From: Enterococcus timonensis
GTDB lineage: Bacteria > Bacillota > Bacilli > Lactobacillales > Enterococcaceae
NCBI RefSeq assembly: GCF_900104595.1
Contig: NZ_FNVY01000004.1
Span: 744,001-808,000, forward strand
Direction: 5' to 3'
Length of the DNA: 64,000 bases
A model generated the notes under the pieces. That model was given only the letters and a program-made list of their open reading frames with translations, did no database searches and was not told the origin of the DNA. This document shows, in pieces, positions 42,083 through 51,243 of the stretch. Each line of letters starts with the position of its first letter. Position 1 is the first letter of the stretch. Position numbers and translations under genes: made by a program.

Positions 42083-42550
42083 TTACTCACCGTTTTTCGC
42101 TTTTTCCATAATTTCTTGTAATTCTTTTAAAAACACTGACATATCTTTAAATTGCCGATAGACACTGGCAAAACGAATATAAGCAATTTCATCTAAATTA
42201 GCCAGTTCTTCCATAACATATTCGCCGATTTGGTTAGTGGAAACTTCATTTTCACTACTTTTGCGGACTTTTGCTTCCACTCGTTCCACTAAAGATTCCA
42301 TTTGTTCCATGGAAACTGGACGTTTTTCTGCCGAACGAACAATACCTGATAAAATCTTTTCCCGCTTAAATTCTTCCCGTTCGCCATTTTTTTTCACAAC
42401 GAGCATCGGAGTGACTTCTATTCGTTCAAAAGTAGTAAAACGAAACTGACAATTTTCACATTCACGACGGCGCCGAATTGCGCGACCTTCGTCAGTGGAG
42501 CGAGAATCTATTACCCGAGAATTATTATGATTACACCGTGGACAACGCAT
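42083..42550 (-). CDS. nrdR: Transcriptional repressor NrdR
   Basis: This 155-residue repressor of ribonucleotide reductase genes is an ATP/dATP sensor. An N-terminal zinc ribbon [17 protein letters not shown]...CENC (four cysteines) is followed by the ATP-cone domain [20 protein letters not shown]. The length is typical. No nrd genes are in the window, and NrdR boxes were not recognised beside its promoter. An extended -10 (TGT TATAAT, -10 hexamer at 42621-42626) lies upstream. The nrdR-dnaB-dnaI order is conserved in Firmicutes. Confidence 0.97.
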   Translation of the reverse strand: MRCPRCNHNNSRVIDSRSTDEGRAIRRRRECENCQFRFTTFERIEVTPMLVVKKNGEREEFKREKILSGIVRSAEKRPVSMEQMESLVERVEAKVRKSSENEVSTNQIGEYVMEELANLDEIAYIRFASVYRQFKDMSVFLKELQEIMEKAKNGE

Positions 42551-42620
42551 CTTTTCACCTCAAATTTCTTCGTGCTTTTCTTTATGCTTTTCTGAATCGT
42601 TTGCAAGTTACTTTGCTCTA

Positions 42621-42629
42621 ATTATAACA
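42621..42629 (-). promoter_or_regulatory. Extended -10 promoter of nrdR
   Basis: Minus-strand TGT TATAAT about 75 bases before the nrdR start codon. Confidence 0.6.
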
Positions 42630-42670
42630 GATAAGAGCGGTTTTGGGGATGAAAAAAAATGACCAAATAA

Positions 42671-42706
42671 ACTCGCAGCGCTTAATGGAATCGCGCTGCG
42701 TTTTTA
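42671..42706. terminator. Hairpin at the coaE 3' end
   Basis: CGCAGCGC and GCGCTGCG form a GC-rich 8-bp stem that covers the last coaE codons and stop. The T-tract is good on the plus strand (TTTTTATTT) and poor on the minus strand. Confidence 0.6.
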
Positions 42707-43287
42707 TTTAGCCAATCGCTAATTTGTTGTTTGGTTTGCTCTTTAGTTCCACGATTATCAATGACCACATCGGCTAATTTACTTTTTTCTGCCAAGGACA
42801 TTTGACTACGGATTTTTTTTTGCGCCGAGGCTTGATCAATCCCATCGCGTTTCATTAAGCGCGCCCTTTGAATTTTTTCATCCACCGCTATGACCATTGT
42901 TTCATCCGCATATTGGGCGTATTTTCCTTCAAATAATAACGGCACATCTAAAACTAAAAGCGGCACATTTTTCCTTTGAGCGTCTTTAATTTCCTTTAAA
43001 AAAGTTCCGCGAATCGCTTCATCCATTATTTTATTTAAAGCGCTAAGTTCAGCCGGATTGTCAAAAACAATCGCCCCTATCGCCTGCCGATTTAAAGTAC
43101 CATCTGGTTTGATCACTTTTTGACCGAAATAATCGGCAATTTTTTTTAACGTCGGCTGCCCTATCTCTACGACTTTTCGGGCAATAATATCGCCATCAAG
43201 CACAGGAATATTTTTTTCTTGAAAAAATTGACTGACCAGACTTTTTCCTGAGGCAATGCCCCCGGTTAATCCTAAAATAAAGGTCAT
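42682..43287 (-). CDS. coaE: Dephospho-CoA kinase
   Basis: This 201-residue cytosolic kinase catalyses the last step of coenzyme A synthesis. The P-loop GLTGGIASGKSLVSQFF is at the N-terminus, DGDIIARKVVEIGQPTL follows, and VLDVPLLFEGKY and RLMKRDGIDQASAQKKIRSQ form the lid. The length fits. It begins three bases after the mutM stop, in the conserved polA-mutM-coaE order. Its C-terminal codons form part of a terminator hairpin. Confidence 0.97.
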   Translation of the reverse strand: MTFILGLTGGIASGKSLVSQFFQEKNIPVLDGDIIARKVVEIGQPTLKKIADYFGQKVIKPDGTLNRQAIGAIVFDNPAELSALNKIMDEAIRGTFLKEIKDAQRKNVPLLVLDVPLLFEGKYAQYADETMVIAVDEKIQRARLMKRDGIDQASAQKKIRSQMSLAEKSKLADVVIDNRGTKEQTKQQISDWLNKNAARFH

Positions 43288-43290
43288 CAG

Positions 43291-44118
43291 CTACTCCTTT
43301 TGACATTGAGGACAAAAGTGCGTCCCCCGTCCGCCTACTTTTATTTTAACAATCGGCGTGCCGCAACGATCACACGGCAATCCGGTTTTGCCGTAAACGT
43401 GGAGCCGTTGTTGAAAATGGCCCTCTTCTCCGACGGCATTATGATAAGAACGAATCGTTGTTCCGCCGGCCAAGATTGCTTGTTGCAAGACAAGAATGAT
43501 GGCGTCATGTAAAACGACTACTTCTTCATCACTCAATGAATTGGCTCTTCTTAAAGGGTGAATTTGACTTAGCCACAGGGTTTCGTCCACATAAATATTT
43601 CCTAAACCGACGACAATTTTTTGTTCTAATAATAAAGGTTTAATTTCTTTTTTAGATTGTTTCAGCTGAGCGGCAAAATCGGCTAGCAAAAAGTTTTCTG
43701 CTGTCGGTTCAGGTCCTAGTTTGACTAATGATTTATATTGTAATGCTTGATTTTTTAAAACCAAGACCATTCGCCCAAATTTCCGGACATCTTGATAACG
43801 TAATTGACTGCCGTCTGTAAAGGTAAACAAAATATGCGTGTGTTTGGTTATTGGTGTGGCCGCCTCATTGACTACTTGATATTTTCCTTCCATTCGCAAA
43901 TGAGAAATCAAATCAAAATGAGTGAAACGGAAAATTAAAAATTTCCCTCGCCGATTAATTTCTTCGACTTTTTCACCGATTAGACTTTTAGCAAATGTGG
44001 CACCGTCCATATTTTCAATAATTTTTGGATACAAAATAATCACTTCTTGAATTGTTTTTCCAATAATCAATGGGCGGAGAGTATTTCTGACGGTTTCAAC
44101 TTCTGGTAATTCTGGCAC
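43291..44118 (-). CDS. mutM: Formamidopyrimidine-DNA glycosylase
   Basis: This 275-residue bifunctional glycosylase/AP lyase removes 8-oxoguanine and FaPy lesions. The catalytic N-terminus is (M)PELPEVETVR, with Pro and Glu directly after the removed Met. SHLRMEGKY, a helix-two-turn-helix with GLGNIYVDETLW and a C-terminal zinc finger CDRCGTPIVK...CPQCQ are present. The length matches Fpg. It lies between polA and coaE, 13 bases after polA and coupled in an operon. Confidence 0.97.
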   Translation of the reverse strand: MPELPEVETVRNTLRPLIIGKTIQEVIILYPKIIENMDGATFAKSLIGEKVEEINRRGKFLIFRFTHFDLISHLRMEGKYQVVNEAATPITKHTHILFTFTDGSQLRYQDVRKFGRMVLVLKNQALQYKSLVKLGPEPTAENFLLADFAAQLKQSKKEIKPLLLEQKIVVGLGNIYVDETLWLSQIHPLRRANSLSDEEVVVLHDAIILVLQQAILAGGTTIRSYHNAVGEEGHFQQRLHVYGKTGLPCDRCGTPIVKIKVGGRGTHFCPQCQKE

Positions 44119-44131
44119 TGCGTCACTTCCT

Positions 44132-46777
44132 TTATTTTGCTTCGTACCACGTGTGGCCCCAGTTGCTTTCAGTCACTAATGGAATGGCAAGTTTGACAGC
44201 ATTTTCCATCACTTCTTTGACTAGCGCATCTAGTTTTTCAAGTTCTTCTTCTGGCACTTCAAAAACTAGCTCATCGTGAACTTGGAGCAACATGGTGGCA
44301 CTCATTTTTTCTTTTTCCAATGCTTTTTGCATATCGATCATAGCAATTTTTAAAATATCGGCGGCACTGCCTTGAATCGGCGTATTAATAGCAGTACGCT
44401 CGGCAAAACTCCGCAAATTAAAATTCCGAGAATTAATTTCTGGCAAATAACGGCGACGATGATACAAAGTTTCTACAAAGCCGGCCTCTTTGGCCTCTCG
44501 AACAACTTCTTCCATATATTTTTTGACACCAGGATATTTTTCAAAGTAAGTATCAATATAAGTTTGCGCTTGTTTGCGAGTAATTCCTAGATTTTGCGAC
44601 AAACCATAATCAGAAATACCATAAACAATTCCAAAGTTCACAGCTTTTGCTTGGCGGCGCATATTTGGCGTGACAACAGCATCTTCTGCTAGGCCAAACA
44701 CGCGGCGGGCGGTGGAGTTATGAATATCTTGGCCTTCAATAAAAGCTTGTTGCAAATGTTCGTCCCCTGAAATATGGGCTAAAACTCTCAGTTCAATTTG
44801 AGAGTAGTCAGAAGAATATAATAGCCAATCTTTTTGACGCGGAACAAACGCTTGACGAATTTTCCGTCCTTCTTCTAAACGAACGGGAATATTTTGCAAA
44901 TTCGGATCAACGGAACTCAAGCGTCCGGTTTGGGTTAATGTTTGTTGATAGCGGGTGTGAATTTTTCCGTCTGGCGCAATAACTTTGAGCAATCCTTCCA
45001 CGTAGGTCGACTGGATTTTGGCAATTTGGCGATAAGTCAAAATATCGTCCACAATCGGTGCTTGACTGCGCAATTGTTCCAGGACATCAACGGCCGTTGA
45101 ATAACCGGTTTTTGTTTTCTTAATTACCGGCAGCTGCATTTTTTCAAATAAAATTACTCCTAATTGCTTAGGCGAATTTAAATTAAAATGTTCACCGGCT
45201 GTTGCATAAATTTTTTCTTCAATTGCTTCTAGCTGAATAGAAAATTCTCCTTGCATCGCCTCTAAACGCGAGCGGTCCACTGTAATGCCGGTGATTTCCA
45301 TTTGTGCTAAGACGAGTGAAAGGGGCAATTCCATCTCATAAAAAAGTTGTGTTTGAGAAATTTCCGCCAATTTTTCTACCACTTGGTCTTTAACACTTAA
45401 TAAGGCGGAAATTTTATGGGCAAGATGTTTTTGCCAAATATTTTTTTCTGGTAAAGCTAACTTGGCGCCTTTTCCGTAAACCGATTCATCGTTGGCAATA
45501 TCGACAAAGTCAAAATTTTTGGCAATTGTTCCGAGATCGTTGGCATTTTCATTGGGATTTAACAAATAACTAGCCAATAATAAATCAAAATCAATCCCCA
45601 CCGGATCGACCCCTAGGCGATGACTGGCGACAAATGTAGCTTTGGCATCAAAGACCAATTTTTTCTGTTGGGGATTTTTTAAAAAGTCTTGAAAATTTGG
45701 CTCATTCACTAGGTCTAATGAATCCAAAACATAAATTTTATCTCCATGACCAAATGCTAAACCGATTATTTCAGCCGTGTGGTAATTACTAGTCAGCATT
45801 TCAATATATAGCGCATTTTCTGCCGCGAAATATTCTGGCTTGACTGTATCAATCACTTGATAATCCAAATCCGTCAAAACAATTGGCGCGACACTTTCTG
45901 GCGCCACTTTACTTAACAAACTTTGAAAATCCATTTCTTCATAAAATGGAATGAGTTTGTCCAGATTGGCCCCACTATAACTTAAATCAGCTAGCGAAAT
46001 CGTTACCGGCGCGGCTTGATTAATCGTGGCTAGTTGTTTTGACATTTTAGCTTGCGCTTCATCTCGAACAATATTTTCTTTCATTTTTGAAGCTTTAATT
46101 TGATCAAGATTTTGATAAATATTTTCCACTGAGCCGAATTGTTTCAGTAATTTAATGGCCGTCTTTGGACCCATTCCATTGACTCCAGGAATATTATCAG
46201 AAGTATCTCCGGCCAGTCCTTTAAGGTCAATAATTTGGAGGGGTGTTAAGCCATCGTATTTTTCAGCAATCGTTGCTGGCGTGTAAGGTTCTAATTCGCT
46301 GACGCCTTTTTTGGTAACTTGGACCGTCACTTGGCTGCTGGCTAGTTGGGTTAAATCTTTATCACCAGATACAACTATGACTTCAAAATTTTCAGCGGCG
46401 GCTAATTTGGCCAAGGTACCGATAATATCGTCGGCTTCGTAATTTTTCAATTCATAATGGGTAAGCCCTAAAGCGGCCGTCAGTTCTTTAATATATGGAA
46501 TTTGTTCTTTAAATTCCCCTGGTGTTTTGGCCCGTCCACCTTTATAGTCGGCAAAAAATTCTGTCCGAAAAGTTGTTTTTCCTGCATCAAAAGCCACCAG
46601 CGCATGGGTAGGTTTTTCTTTTTTCACTACATTTTCAATCATATTATTAAAAGCAAAAATGGCGTTCGTGTGCAGATCACTCTTATTTTTAAATTTTTCT
46701 AAAACGGCGTGCATGGCAAAAAAAGCCCGATAAGCGACTGAGTTTCCATCAATTAATAAAATTTTATTTTTCGTCAA
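44132..46777 (-). CDS. polA: DNA polymerase I
   Basis: This 881-residue repair and Okazaki-fragment processing polymerase has three parts. The 5'-nuclease domain (about residues 1-290) includes LLIDGNSVAYRAFFA and NIPGVNGMGPKTA. An exonuclease-like domain follows, in which the usual acidic D-x-E is replaced (ALYIEMLTSNY), so proofreading is probably lost as in other Gram-positive PolI. The polymerase domain has DYSQIELRVLAHISGD, RRQAKAVNFGIVYGISDYGLS and LQVHDELVFE. It heads the polA-mutM-coaE operon. Confidence 0.97.
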   Translation of the reverse strand: MTKNKILLIDGNSVAYRAFFAMHAVLEKFKNKSDLHTNAIFAFNNMIENVVKKEKPTHALVAFDAGKTTFRTEFFADYKGGRAKTPGEFKEQIPYIKELTAALGLTHYELKNYEADDIIGTLAKLAAAENFEVIVVSGDKDLTQLASSQVTVQVTKKGVSELEPYTPATIAEKYDGLTPLQIIDLKGLAGDTSDNIPGVNGMGPKTAIKLLKQFGSVENIYQNLDQIKASKMKENIVRDEAQAKMSKQLATINQAAPVTISLADLSYSGANLDKLIPFYEEMDFQSLLSKVAPESVAPIVLTDLDYQVIDTVKPEYFAAENALYIEMLTSNYHTAEIIGLAFGHGDKIYVLDSLDLVNEPNFQDFLKNPQQKKLVFDAKATFVASHRLGVDPVGIDFDLLLASYLLNPNENANDLGTIAKNFDFVDIANDESVYGKGAKLALPEKNIWQKHLAHKISALLSVKDQVVEKLAEISQTQLFYEMELPLSLVLAQMEITGITVDRSRLEAMQGEFSIQLEAIEEKIYATAGEHFNLNSPKQLGVILFEKMQLPVIKKTKTGYSTAVDVLEQLRSQAPIVDDILTYRQIAKIQSTYVEGLLKVIAPDGKIHTRYQQTLTQTGRLSSVDPNLQNIPVRLEEGRKIRQAFVPRQKDWLLYSSDYSQIELRVLAHISGDEHLQQAFIEGQDIHNSTARRVFGLAEDAVVTPNMRRQAKAVNFGIVYGISDYGLSQNLGITRKQAQTYIDTYFEKYPGVKKYMEEVVREAKEAGFVETLYHRRRYLPEINSRNFNLRSFAERTAINTPIQGSAADILKIAMIDMQKALEKEKMSATMLLQVHDELVFEVPEEELEKLDALVKEVMENAVKLAIPLVTESNWGHTWYEAK

Positions 46778-46820
46778 GCCGATAACCTCCTCGTTTACTT
46801 AAAATCCATTTTAACATAAA

Positions 46821-46849
46821 AAGAAAAAGACTTTATAAAAAGTCTTTTC
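46821..46849 (-). terminator. Terminator of murC
   Basis: Minus-strand AAAAGACTTT and AAAGTCTTTT form a 10-bp stem with a TTAT loop, followed by TCTTTTT. Confidence 0.82.
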
Positions 46850-46857
46850 CCAAGTGT

Positions 46858-48210
46858 TTATAATACATTATGAGTTGTCGTTGACAGTAAATTTTCATAA
46901 GCCGCTTCAAATTTTTGCACATCGCCGGCTCCCATGAAAATCATCACAGCATCATGATAATCTAAAAGTGGAGATACATTATCTTCGGCAATCACGCTGC
47001 CACCTTTTTTAATTTTATCCCCGAGATCTTCAATTTTCACATTGCCTTGTTGTTCCCGTGCTGAAGAAAAAATATCACATAAATAAACACGATCCGCTAA
47101 ATCCAATGCTGTAGCAAAATCATCTAATAAAGCAATCGTCCGTGAGAAAGTATGGGGTTGGAAGACGGCAATAATTTCTTTGTTAGGATATTTTTGTCGC
47201 GCGGCATCAATCGTTGCTTTAATTTCTGCAGGATGATGGGCGTAATCGTCCACAATCACCATATCGGCTACTTGTTTTTCGGAAAACCGCCGTTTTACTC
47301 CTTTAAAGCTCAACATTTCAGCGGCGACTTCTTTCATATCTAATTTTTCAAAATAAGCCACTGCAATAACGCCTAATGCATTTAAAATATTATGTTGGCC
47401 GTACGCTGGTAAAACAAAATGCCCAACAAAAGTTTCATCATGATACACATCAAAAGCTGAACCTTTTGTCGTCCGTTCAATATTTTTAGCATAAATATCG
47501 TCTGTTTCGTTTAGACCATAATAATAAATTGGTGTCTCAGTTTTTAATTTCCGCAAATAAACATCGTCCCCATAAGCAAAAATCGCTTTTTTCACTTGCG
47601 TGGACATGGTTTGAAACGCATTGTAAACATCTTCAATACTTGTATAGTAATCAGGATGATCAAAGTCGATATTCGTCATAATCGCATAATCTGGTGAATA
47701 AGCGAGAAAATGACGACGATATTCACACGCTTCAAAGCTGAAAAATTTAGCATTCGGATCACCATGACCGGTACCATCGCCGATTAAGAAACTTGTTGGA
47801 GCAACGCCTGACAAAACATGGGCCAAAAGTCCAGTCGTTGAAGTTTTTCCGTGGGAACCAGTAACGGCGATACTTGTATAAGGCTGAATAAATTCGCCAA
47901 TAAAATCATGGTAACGGACGACTGGCACATTGAGATGCATCGCTTCTTGAATTTCTTCATGGGTATCTGGAAAGGCATTGCCGGCGATCACCACCATCCC
48001 TGGTTTAATATTTTCAGCGGCAAAAGGCATCATAGGAATGCCGGCCCGCTCTAAATCTCGTTGGGTGAAAAAATATTTTTCCACGTCGCTTCCTTGAACG
48101 CGATATCCTTTTTCATGCAAAATAATCGCAAGTGAGCTCATTCCTGAACCTTTAATGCCTACAAAGTGAAATAATTTAGATTTATCGGTAATCATTTGAT
48201 TTTCAGTCAT
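46858..48210 (-). CDS. murC: UDP-N-acetylmuramate-L-alanine ligase
   Basis: This 450-residue cytosolic ligase adds the first peptide residue of murein precursors. The N-terminal UDP-binding [25 protein letters not shown] loop [28 protein letters not shown] and central [29 protein letters not shown] are all present. The length is typical of Lactobacillales MurC. GAGGG precedes the ATG. It has its own terminator. The next gene upstream is a disordered hypothetical protein, which also has its own terminator. Confidence 0.98.
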   Translation of the reverse strand: MTENQMITDKSKLFHFVGIKGSGMSSLAIILHEKGYRVQGSDVEKYFFTQRDLERAGIPMMPFAAENIKPGMVVIAGNAFPDTHEEIQEAMHLNVPVVRYHDFIGEFIQPYTSIAVTGSHGKTSTTGLLAHVLSGVAPTSFLIGDGTGHGDPNAKFFSFEACEYRRHFLAYSPDYAIMTNIDFDHPDYYTSIEDVYNAFQTMSTQVKKAIFAYGDDVYLRKLKTETPIYYYGLNETDDIYAKNIERTTKGSAFDVYHDETFVGHFVLPAYGQHNILNALGVIAVAYFEKLDMKEVAAEMLSFKGVKRRFSEKQVADMVIVDDYAHHPAEIKATIDAARQKYPNKEIIAVFQPHTFSRTIALLDDFATALDLADRVYLCDIFSSAREQQGNVKIEDLGDKIKKGGSVIAEDNVSPLLDYHDAVMIFMGAGDVQKFEAAYENLLSTTTHNVL

Positions 48211-48315
48211 TGTTGTCCCTCATTTTTTTAAATTTTAAACCGCGAAAATGCGGAAATTTCTCTAAGTATTATCGTACAAATTACTTGTTTATGCAAGGTG
48301 TGAAACTTATCTTCA

Positions 48316-48348
48316 CAAAAAAACAAGGAAGTTGGCTCCCTTGTTTTT
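48316..48348 (-). terminator. Terminator of the 48.4-kb hypothetical gene
   Basis: Minus-strand AAAAACAAGG and CCTTGTTTTT form a 10-bp stem with U7. Confidence 0.88.
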
Positions 48349-48426
48349 GAAAAATGCGCTGATTGATTTTTTGTTTTTGTTAAATTAATTCATCTAATTT
48401 TTTTTCGTAAAGTTGCTTTGGCAGAC

Positions 48427-49293
48427 TTATTGATCAAAGTACCGATTGTAAAATGGTGGTTGTTCTTCTTCAAAAATACTTTTTAATCCTTTTTCTAAAA
48501 CGCCTTTTTTACTTTTGTCGGTCATTGGAGCATTTTCCGCAGTTTCTAGTACTGATTCCGGGAAAATTTCTGGTCTATTTTCTGGCAGATCTTCTAGCCT
48601 TTGTTCTGAATGCTCTTCTGCCATCATTTCTGCTACATCATCTGTTTCTTCTTGTTGGTCACCAAATAACAAAAAACTTTCTGGCGTTTTTTGCATACTA
48701 TCATATAATTCTTTGGCCGAAATTTTTGGAGTTTCTTCTTCAACAATTAATGAAGCTGGCACGTATTTAGGGACAAAATAATTTCGTTGCGCCGTTAGAT
48801 TGCGAATAATATTTTTCCGATGAATGACTGAATCTTCCACCGGAGCACTTTCCCCTTTAACAATTGGAAAATCACGTTTCGTCGGTAAAGCAAAAGAATT
48901 TCCAGCAGGTTGAAACGACGGCTGACCTTTTTTACTTGGCGCATAAGTAGAAAAACTTGTTGGTTGACGTTTCACTTTTCGGTCCACCACCACATCAAGC
49001 GCTTCAGGAATGTCTGGGTTGTATTCAGCCTTTGTTTTTGACAATGCTGGATTTTCATTGGCCTGATGAGTCGTTTGCTGACTTACCGAGCTCATCTTTG
49101 CCGCTTGATTATTATTATTACTATTAAATAAATTGTCTTCATTTTTTTCTAGCGCTTGACTCGCATGAGCACTAATCAGTTGCTCGGCTAAAAAATTATC
49201 GGTGGTTTTTCCATTGTCCAGCTTGACCCCTTCAGAATCAGAAAAAGCCGGAAAGCGAAAATTACGTTTATCTTGGGCCATAAAATCACTCAT
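48427..49293 (-). CDS. Hypothetical disordered protein upstream of murC
   Basis: I do not recognise this 288-residue protein. It has no signal peptide, no membrane segment and low complexity over most of its length. An Asn-rich tract (SNNNNQAAK), Gln/Thr/Ser linkers, and a Glu/Asp-rich C-terminal half (EETDDVAEMMAEEHSEQ) are visible. One more conserved-looking segment is VIHRKNIIRNLTAQRNYFVPKYV (about residues 153-175). The start is weakly supported: GAAGAGAA directly before the ATG at 49293, or the second ATG four codons later. In Bacillus an FtsK-type SftA with a disordered N-terminal region precedes murC. This gene could be a scaffold of that kind without the motor, which is a guess. Confidence 0.65.
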   Translation of the reverse strand: MSDFMAQDKRNFRFPAFSDSEGVKLDNGKTTDNFLAEQLISAHASQALEKNEDNLFNSNNNNQAAKMSSVSQQTTHQANENPALSKTKAEYNPDIPEALDVVVDRKVKRQPTSFSTYAPSKKGQPSFQPAGNSFALPTKRDFPIVKGESAPVEDSVIHRKNIIRNLTAQRNYFVPKYVPASLIVEEETPKISAKELYDSMQKTPESFLLFGDQQEETDDVAEMMAEEHSEQRLEDLPENRPEIFPESVLETAENAPMTDKSKKGVLEKGLKSIFEEEQPPFYNRYFDQ

Positions 49294-49351
49294 TTCTCTT
49301 CATATACTTAAATTTTAGCACAAAGCGCCAAAAAATACTGTCGAAAAAATT

Positions 49352-51190
49352 TTACAGCTTAGCAAATGGTCCACTAATGAAAAAATCGGCCTGTCCGTCA
49401 ATTTCCACGTCTTTTAAAAGTTCCATTAACTGTTGACTTTCAAAAGGACTTTTGCCAGAAAAATCAAATTCTGCCACGTCTAGCTGGCGGCTTCCTTCCG
49501 TACAATTCACTAAGTAAAGGGCAAAATTTTCTTCATCATAACGACAAACCCCAAATAAATCTTGGGTAAAAATAGGTAAAAAGTCGCCCGTTTGTAAAAC
49601 CGTCAATTCTTTTCGCCGCTCAATCCATTTCTCATATAAAGCAGTGAGCTTTGTCCTTTCCTGTCCCCAAGGAAAAAATTTGCGATTTCCCGGATCTTTG
49701 CCACCAGTTAATCCCGCTTCATCTCCATAATACACGCAAGGAACACCAGGCAAAGTAAATAATAAACCACACGCTAGTGCCATTAATTCCTCTTTTTCAC
49801 CGACTAATGAAAAAATCCTCTCCGTATCATGGGTACCAAGATTGTTGAGATTATTTAACAAAACATCTGGCGGATAATTTTCTTTTAAAGTCATTAATTG
49901 TTCAGCTGCGACGCTTGGTTTTTCCTGTTGAGTCACCCGCTCGATAATTATCTCCCGAAATGGATAATTCATCACCCCATGGAGCGAATGATTTAAAATA
50001 TAATTGCGTCTTTTGCCATAAGAAATTTTATTAGAAGCATCTTCCCACACTTCACCAATTAAAACATGCTCCGGATTTACCGCTAAATATTTGCGAATGC
50101 CATTAATAAAACTATCTGGCAACTCGTCGGCGACATCTAGACGCCAACCATCTACGCCAAATTCTTCCCATTTAGCTAAGACAGAACCCTCATCACCATA
50201 AATAAATTCTTGAAAATCTTGATTTTCTTTGCGCACCTCGGGCAAATCTTTAATGCCCCACCAAGTTTTGAATTCATTTGGATAATCCGTAAAAGTAAAC
50301 CAAGGAAAATAAGGAGAATGAATATTTTTACTAGCCCCAACGAGCTCCCCATACTCGCCACTTTCATTAAAATAAATCGAATCTTTACCGACATGTGAAA
50401 ATACACCATCCAAAATCACGTAAATTCCCGCATCATGCAGCGCATCCACCAATTTTTTAAAACCCGCTTCATCGCCTAACATCGGCTCGACTTGTAAATA
50501 ATCACTTGTATCGTAGCGATGATTACTTTTGGCCAAAAAAATCGGATTTAAATACAACGCATTAATTCCCAGCTCTAGCAAATAAGGAATCTTTTGCTGA
50601 ATTCCTAAAAAATTCCCACCATAAAAATCCCAACGTAAAATTTCTCCAAGATTATTTTTTATATACAAGGGATCATCTGACATTTGCCCATAAATGAAAC
50701 TATTTTTTTTCGGTGCATTAATTTTTTGCCCAGGATTGCCATTGTTAAAGCGATCTGGAAAAATTTGATAAAAAACACTTTTCCGATACCAAGCTGGTGC
50801 TGGATCATTTTTCACATAGCTAGTCAACTGGTAAGGAACAACATCATATTCGCTCCCGTAAAGTTGACCCTCGCCGCCTAAATTTTGGCGACTCCCATAA
50901 TAATAAGTTTGAAATCCTTGATCGTGCTCGACGGTCACTTCAAAAAAATAAAAATAAAGAGCCGGCGCTTTTTTTATTTTATAAGGACAAGTGAAATGAT
51001 TGTCGTCAATTCTTTTCATGGGATAGCTTTCTTTTCCCTGATCTTGATCACTAGGACGCATCACTAGCAAGACTTCTGTCGTTTCTTGGGGGACATAAAT
51101 CGAAAAATCCACCGTCGTTTCTGGCACGACTGCCCCGAATGGATGTTTATGAAATGGCAAATAGGAATTGTAATAAATATTTTGGACCAA
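49352..51190 (-). CDS. GH13 alpha-glycosidase (neopullulanase-like)
   Basis: This 612-residue cytosolic hydrolase cleaves alpha-1,4 (and possibly alpha-1,6) glucans. An N-terminal beta-sandwich (about residues 1-125) precedes the TIM barrel with VFYQIFPDRF, DGVFSHVG, nucleophile GWRLDVADE, acid/base LIGEVWED and LNNLGTHDTERI. This is the domain order of neopullulanase/maltogenic amylase-type enzymes. The start is TTG at 51190, fixed by AAGGAGG seven bases upstream. A terminator ends right at that site, so the gene should be expressed at a fraction of the glycogen operon. It lacks a signal peptide, consistent with intracellular glycogen breakdown. Confidence 0.9.
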   Translation of the reverse strand: MVQNIYYNSYLPFHKHPFGAVVPETTVDFSIYVPQETTEVLLVMRPSDQDQGKESYPMKRIDDNHFTCPYKIKKAPALYFYFFEVTVEHDQGFQTYYYGSRQNLGGEGQLYGSEYDVVPYQLTSYVKNDPAPAWYRKSVFYQIFPDRFNNGNPGQKINAPKKNSFIYGQMSDDPLYIKNNLGEILRWDFYGGNFLGIQQKIPYLLELGINALYLNPIFLAKSNHRYDTSDYLQVEPMLGDEAGFKKLVDALHDAGIYVILDGVFSHVGKDSIYFNESGEYGELVGASKNIHSPYFPWFTFTDYPNEFKTWWGIKDLPEVRKENQDFQEFIYGDEGSVLAKWEEFGVDGWRLDVADELPDSFINGIRKYLAVNPEHVLIGEVWEDASNKISYGKRRNYILNHSLHGVMNYPFREIIIERVTQQEKPSVAAEQLMTLKENYPPDVLLNNLNNLGTHDTERIFSLVGEKEELMALACGLLFTLPGVPCVYYGDEAGLTGGKDPGNRKFFPWGQERTKLTALYEKWIERRKELTVLQTGDFLPIFTQDLFGVCRYDEENFALYLVNCTEGSRQLDVAEFDFSGKSPFESQQLMELLKDVEIDGQADFFISGPFAKL

Positions 51191-51204
51191 CGTGCTACCT
51201 CCTT

Positions 51205-51235
51205 AAAAAAGCGCTGAATTGCTTCAACGCTTTTC
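51205..51235 (-). terminator. Terminator between glgP and the GH13 gene
   Basis: Minus-strand AAAGCGTTGAA and TTCAGCGCTTT form an 11-bp stem (one G-U) with a GCAA loop, then six U. The next base starts the AAGGAGG of the GH13 gene. Confidence 0.82.
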
Positions 51236-51243
51236 AGACATAT

